NCBI RefSeq assembly: GCF_008831235.1
Contig: NZ_WBKF01000001.1
Location: forward strand, 802,529 to 866,528
Length of the DNA: 64,000 nucleotides
Source of the DNA: Pseudoclavibacter sp. CFCC 11306
GTDB lineage: Bacteria > Actinomycetota > Actinomycetes > Actinomycetales > Microbacteriaceae
Direction of reading: 5' to 3'
The stretch's first letter is position 1, and every line of letters begins with the position of its first letter. Under the pieces are notes generated by a model. The model saw nothing but the letters and a program-made list of their open reading frames with translations, searched no databases and was not told the DNA's origin. A program made the translations under genes and the position numbers. Positions 61,206 to 64,000 of this stretch are shown here, in pieces.

Positions 61206-62366
61206 GTGTCCGACTTCGCTTCCTCCGCACCGCCGACTCGCCTGCCCTCGCGCGCGCCGGTCGTGATCATCGGGGCCGGTCAGGCCGGGCTCTCGACCGC
61301 CTACTGGCTGCTGCGTCGTGGGCTGCGCCCGAACGTCGACATGGTGATCGTCGATCGTGATGCGGATGCCGGCGGAGCCTGGCAGCATCGCTGGTCAGCC
61401 ATGCGCCTCGGCGACGCACATCGGGTGCACGATCTGCCGGGCATGCATGACCTCGGGCTGAGCTTCGAGACCGCCGAACGTCATCGCCCCGCATACGAGA
61501 TCGTCGTCGAGTACTACCGCGCCTACGAAGCACACTTCGGCCTGCAGGTGCATCACGGGCACGGGGTCGACCACGTCGTGCGCCCGTCCCCTGCCGAAGG
61601 ATTCGGGACCGATCGCTTCGAGGTCGTCGGCACGAGCGCGACGGGAGGGTTCAGCATCCGCGCGCAGGTCGTCGTGAGCGCGACGGGCACGTGGGGTGCG
61701 CCGTTTCTGCCGTGGTATCCGGGGCAGAACGTCTTCGCAGGGCGACAGCTGCACACCCACGGCTACCGCTCAGCCGAGGAGTTTCGCGGCCAGCGAGTCG
61801 GCGTCGTCGGCGGGGGCACCTCTGCGGTCGAGCATCTCGCCGAACTCGACGGCGTCGCAGCCCAGACGCACTGGTTCACCAGACGCCCGGTTCGCATCGT
61901 GCCCACGCGAGGTCTCACCGACCAGGCCGGCCGAGCATCCGTCGCCGCCGCCGATGCGGCCGCACGCGCCGGCCGAGCGCTGCCCAGCATCGTGAGCACG
62001 ACCGATGTGCCGATCACGCCGTATATGAGCGACCTGCACGAGCGGGGCGGGCTGCGCCGACAGCCGATGTTCCGCAGTCTCGACGAGCAGGGCGCGGTAC
62101 TGGCCGACGGCACGCACGTCGACCTGGACGCCATCATCTGGGACACCGGGTTTCGCGCCGATCTCAGACACCTCGCGGGTCTGGGGCTGCGCGAGGAGGC
62201 CGGCGGCATCCGTGTGATCGACGGCGTCGCACAGCGTGACCCAGCCCTGATTCTGGCGGGGTACGGCCCGCAGGCCAGTACCATCACGGCGGAGCGAGCG
62301 GGGCGGCTCAATGCGCGATCGACGCTGGATGCGCTGGATGCGCTGGGCGGTATCCTCCGCAGCTGA
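61206..62366 (+). CDS. FAD-dependent oxidoreductase, flavin monooxygenase-like
   Basis: A 386-residue flavoprotein. The FAD motif VVIIGAGQAGLSTAYWLLRR is at 19-38 and the NADPH motif VGVVGGGTSAVEHLAEL at about 198-214. The pattern matches flavin-containing monooxygenase-like or thioredoxin-reductase-superfamily enzymes. WDTGFRADL in the C-terminal half is common in this group. The substrate is unknown. It starts with GTG at 61206, close to the M16 gene start on the other strand; no ribosome-binding site is clear. It is followed after 82 nt by a TetR gene. Confidence 0.78.
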   Translation: MSDFASSAPPTRLPSRAPVVIIGAGQAGLSTAYWLLRRGLRPNVDMVIVDRDADAGGAWQHRWSAMRLGDAHRVHDLPGMHDLGLSFETAERHRPAYEIVVEYYRAYEAHFGLQVHHGHGVDHVVRPSPAEGFGTDRFEVVGTSATGGFSIRAQVVVSATGTWGAPFLPWYPGQNVFAGRQLHTHGYRSAEEFRGQRVGVVGGGTSAVEHLAELDGVAAQTHWFTRRPVRIVPTRGLTDQAGRASVAAADAAARAGRALPSIVSTTDVPITPYMSDLHERGGLRRQPMFRSLDEQGAVLADGTHVDLDAIIWDTGFRADLRHLAGLGLREEAGGIRVIDGVAQRDPALILAGYGPQASTITAERAGRLNARSTLDALDALGGILRS

Positions 62367-62448
62367 GGCGGCCACGAGGCTGACCGCGCACGCGTCCGGA
62401 AAGGTCAGTCCTTTACAATGGGGGCAGCTCGAATCCGGAAGGCATGAG

Positions 62449-63168
62449 ATGACACCTCGCACCTATCGACGGGTCGAAACGCACAGCGCCCGCCCCACCG
62501 CCGCTGCCTCACACCGCAGCGTCCAAGCCGCTCGAACGCGTGCCGAGCTGCTGCACGCCGCTGCCACTGCCATCGGAGAGCGCGGCTACGAGGCAACCTC
62601 TCTGGCCGACATCACGGCAGTGCTGCACAAGCCGAAGACCGCACTGCGCTATCACTTCGACACGAAGGCAGACATCGCGACCGCACTGCTCGAGACCGAG
62701 TTCGAGCGGTGGGAGACGATGCACGAGCTCGTCGATGACACCAACCGCACCGGACTCGCCGGTCTCATCACGATGATGCGCACTTTTCTCGCAGACCGCG
62801 GCACCGGCCCGTATCAGCGGGCCGCCATCTCACTGCTGCTCGACGCGCCGGTGCTCGATGTGACGCTGCCCACCCCGCCGTTCAGCGCGCGACAGCTCGT
62901 GGCCGAGTATCTCATCGAGGCCCTCGAAGACCGGGAGATCGACAGTGCGATCGAGGTGCAGACGGCGAGCGAAGGCATCGTCGACGCCACGCTCGGTGTC
63001 GTGTTGCGCTACCGGCTCGAGCCGATGGTCGACCTCGAAGACAAGGCCGAATCGATCTGGAGCTGGTCGCTCATGGGGTTGGGCGTCAAGCGCCCGCACG
63101 CGCTGCTCGAGAAGTATCGAGCCATCGCGCTGCCGCCGCACGACATCGAGACGAAGCGTCTGCTGTGA
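62449..63168 (+). CDS. TetR-family transcriptional regulator
   Basis: A 239-residue regulator with an N-terminal HTH (ATAIGERGYEATSLADITAV, about 39-58, then KTALRYHFDTKADI) and a large ligand-binding domain. The ATG at 62449 has GGAAGG 7 nt upstream. A TACAAT element is at 62414-62419. Its likely target is either the flavin oxidoreductase before it or the heme oxygenase gene, which is convergent with a 9-nt gap; neither is proven. Confidence 0.85.
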   Translation: MTPRTYRRVETHSARPTAAASHRSVQAARTRAELLHAAATAIGERGYEATSLADITAVLHKPKTALRYHFDTKADIATALLETEFERWETMHELVDDTNRTGLAGLITMMRTFLADRGTGPYQRAAISLLLDAPVLDVTLPTPPFSARQLVAEYLIEALEDREIDSAIEVQTASEGIVDATLGVVLRYRLEPMVDLEDKAESIWSWSLMGLGVKRPHALLEKYRAIALPPHDIETKRLL

Positions 63169-63177
63169 CCGCAGCGG

Positions 63178-63837
63178 TCAGCGTGTGCGAGCGAGCTCGT
63201 CGAACAGATCTGCGTTCAGCTGGTATGCACGCTTCGACTCTGCGATGAGCTGGTCGATCTGGGCGGCGTCAAGACCGAGATGGTCGATGTGCTCGCGGTA
63301 GGCCCGTTTGTAGCCCACCAGTTTGTCGATCTGGTCGAAGCGGTAGAACGTGAGCTGGTCTTCGGTGGCGCCGTAGTGCCGCGAGATCATCGTGGCGATG
63401 ACCTGCCCGCCTGAGAGATCGCCGAGGTAGCGGGTGTAGTGCTGGGCCAGGTAGGAGACCATGTCTTCGTCTGCCGCAACGGTGCGCAGATGTTCGACGT
63501 ATCGACGAGTGGCCGCGAGCGCGGGATGCTCAGCGCGCCAGTCCTGAACGCCCAGCTCTGTGAGATCGTGCCTGGCTGCCGCGAATCTGGCCAGACGGGG
63601 ATCGTGCAGAAACTCAGGTTCCTCGGGCCTCGGCGGACGGTTCTCCAGCGCCTCGTAGACGTAGGCGATCTGAGCCAGATACCTCGTGTAGTCGGCGAGG
63701 GTGAGACGGCCTTCGATCAGGTCGGCGATGAAGGTCTTCGTCTCGGCTGCGGAATGCTCGGCGACCGTCGCCTCACGAAGTCGCGCTGAAGGAGTCGCAG
63801 CCGCCGGTCGTTCCCTGCTCGTCGCTGTCATGGTCAT
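63178..63837 (-). CDS. hmuO: Heme oxygenase (biliverdin-producing)
   Basis: A 219-residue HmuO-type heme oxygenase that opens heme to biliverdin, CO and Fe2+. The proximal His is in LREATVAEHSAAETK (near residue 28), and the distal helix glycine motif is YLGDLSGGQVIATM (about 137-150). It probably recovers iron from exogenous heme. The start at 63837 has GAGG 4 nt upstream; ATG at 63831 is also possible. A weak match to an iron-box half site was seen upstream but is not called. No heme-uptake transporter gene is in the window. Confidence 0.92.
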   Translation of the reverse strand: MTMTATSRERPAAATPSARLREATVAEHSAAETKTFIADLIEGRLTLADYTRYLAQIAYVYEALENRPPRPEEPEFLHDPRLARFAAARHDLTELGVQDWRAEHPALAATRRYVEHLRTVAADEDMVSYLAQHYTRYLGDLSGGQVIATMISRHYGATEDQLTFYRFDQIDKLVGYKRAYREHIDHLGLDAAQIDQLIAESKRAYQLNADLFDELARTR

Positions 63838-64000
63838 GGCACCTCGTCTGTCTCTTTGTGTGGTGTGGCTGCTCGCACCGCGAGCGCCTGCCCGCTCTAT
63901 TGAGCAACGCTCGTGTGTGTGTTCTACCTTAGTCGCAATGTGGTCATCTTCCATCACTGCGTCTGAGCATCAGCAGACTGGTTCCGCCGGCGACCACGAT
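63838..64000. other. Window end, upstream of heme oxygenase
   Basis: 163 nt of 5-prime region. It should contain the heme oxygenase promoter. No complete gene or clear promoter is seen; the right edge may hold the start or end of another gene cut off by the window. Confidence 0.5.

Noticed and set aside
63925-63945. IdeR/DtxR box upstream of heme oxygenase
   Set aside because: Only a short AAGGTAG-like half site is present; the match to the 19-bp consensus is too poor to call.

Overview
The window is dense, GC-rich actinobacterial chromosome. The best fit is a Micrococcales organism: the syntenic block ftsK-pgsA-cinA...clgR-DUF3046-recA-recX-miaB-miaA-dapF, the diaminopimelate genes dapA/dapB/dapF, a ClgR-type regulator, an actinobacterial-type SOS box, and many starts that look leaderless. 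Genus cannot be fixed from the sequence alone. No prophage, insertion sequence, plasmid module, rRNA or CRISPR array was seen.

Layout. 1-7 kb: FKBP isomerase, an amino-acid/GABA permease, succinate-semialdehyde dehydrogenase (gabD), GABA transaminase (gabT) and a divergent PucR-type regulator, together a GABA-catabolism locus. 7-11 kb: RarD-like permease, tRNA-Glu(CUC), a CsoR-family regulator behind a glycosyltransferase, a VIT-type metal transporter, a conserved protein often labelled 3-methyladenine glycosylase, and tRNA-Gln(CUG). 11-17 kb: HTH_42 (AlkZ-like) protein, heme O synthase, then a probable folP2-like / RibD-C reductase / lipoprotein operon. 16.7-23 kb: a Trp-codon leader peptide with a complete attenuator in front of an MFS (MHS family) transporter, a second VIT protein, an EamA permease, a DUF2075 ATPase and a ProP-like MFS transporter with a long leader. 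23-31 kb: TauE permease, small zinc protease, Tag-like glycosylase, alpha/beta hydrolase, an Lrp-LysE divergent pair, a second SSADH, hibernation factor HPF and a thioredoxin-reductase-like flavoprotein. 31-38 kb: gltX, a two-gene SufC-SufB/D-like pair, Na+/H+ antiporter, orphan MazF-like protein, aldo/keto reductase. 38-55 kb: the conserved housekeeping block, interrupted between clgR and cinA by an amino-acid permease and a rhodanese, then rnj and dapA. 55-64 kb: dapB, deoC, GntR regulator, TM2 protein, multicopper oxidase coupled to an M16 peptidase, flavin monooxygenase, TetR regulator and heme oxygenase.

The most noteworthy signal is at 16748-16857: a promoter, a 16-residue leader peptide carrying three consecutive Trp codons, and mutually exclusive pause, antiterminator and terminator hairpins. 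They sit directly upstream of a transporter of the MHS family rather than of trp biosynthesis genes. This makes the transporter a strong candidate tryptophan (or aromatic compound) uptake system. Other items of interest are a leaderless 16-codon upstream ORF that ends 4 nt before ctaB, a minimal two-gene Fe-S assembly pair, a TGTACA motif shared by both gab promoters, a Tag homologue that has lost most zinc ligands, and two tandem-repeat blocks in intergenic DNA. At least fourteen genes appear to have a -10-like hexamer ending 6-8 nt before the start codon, so leaderless translation seems common here.
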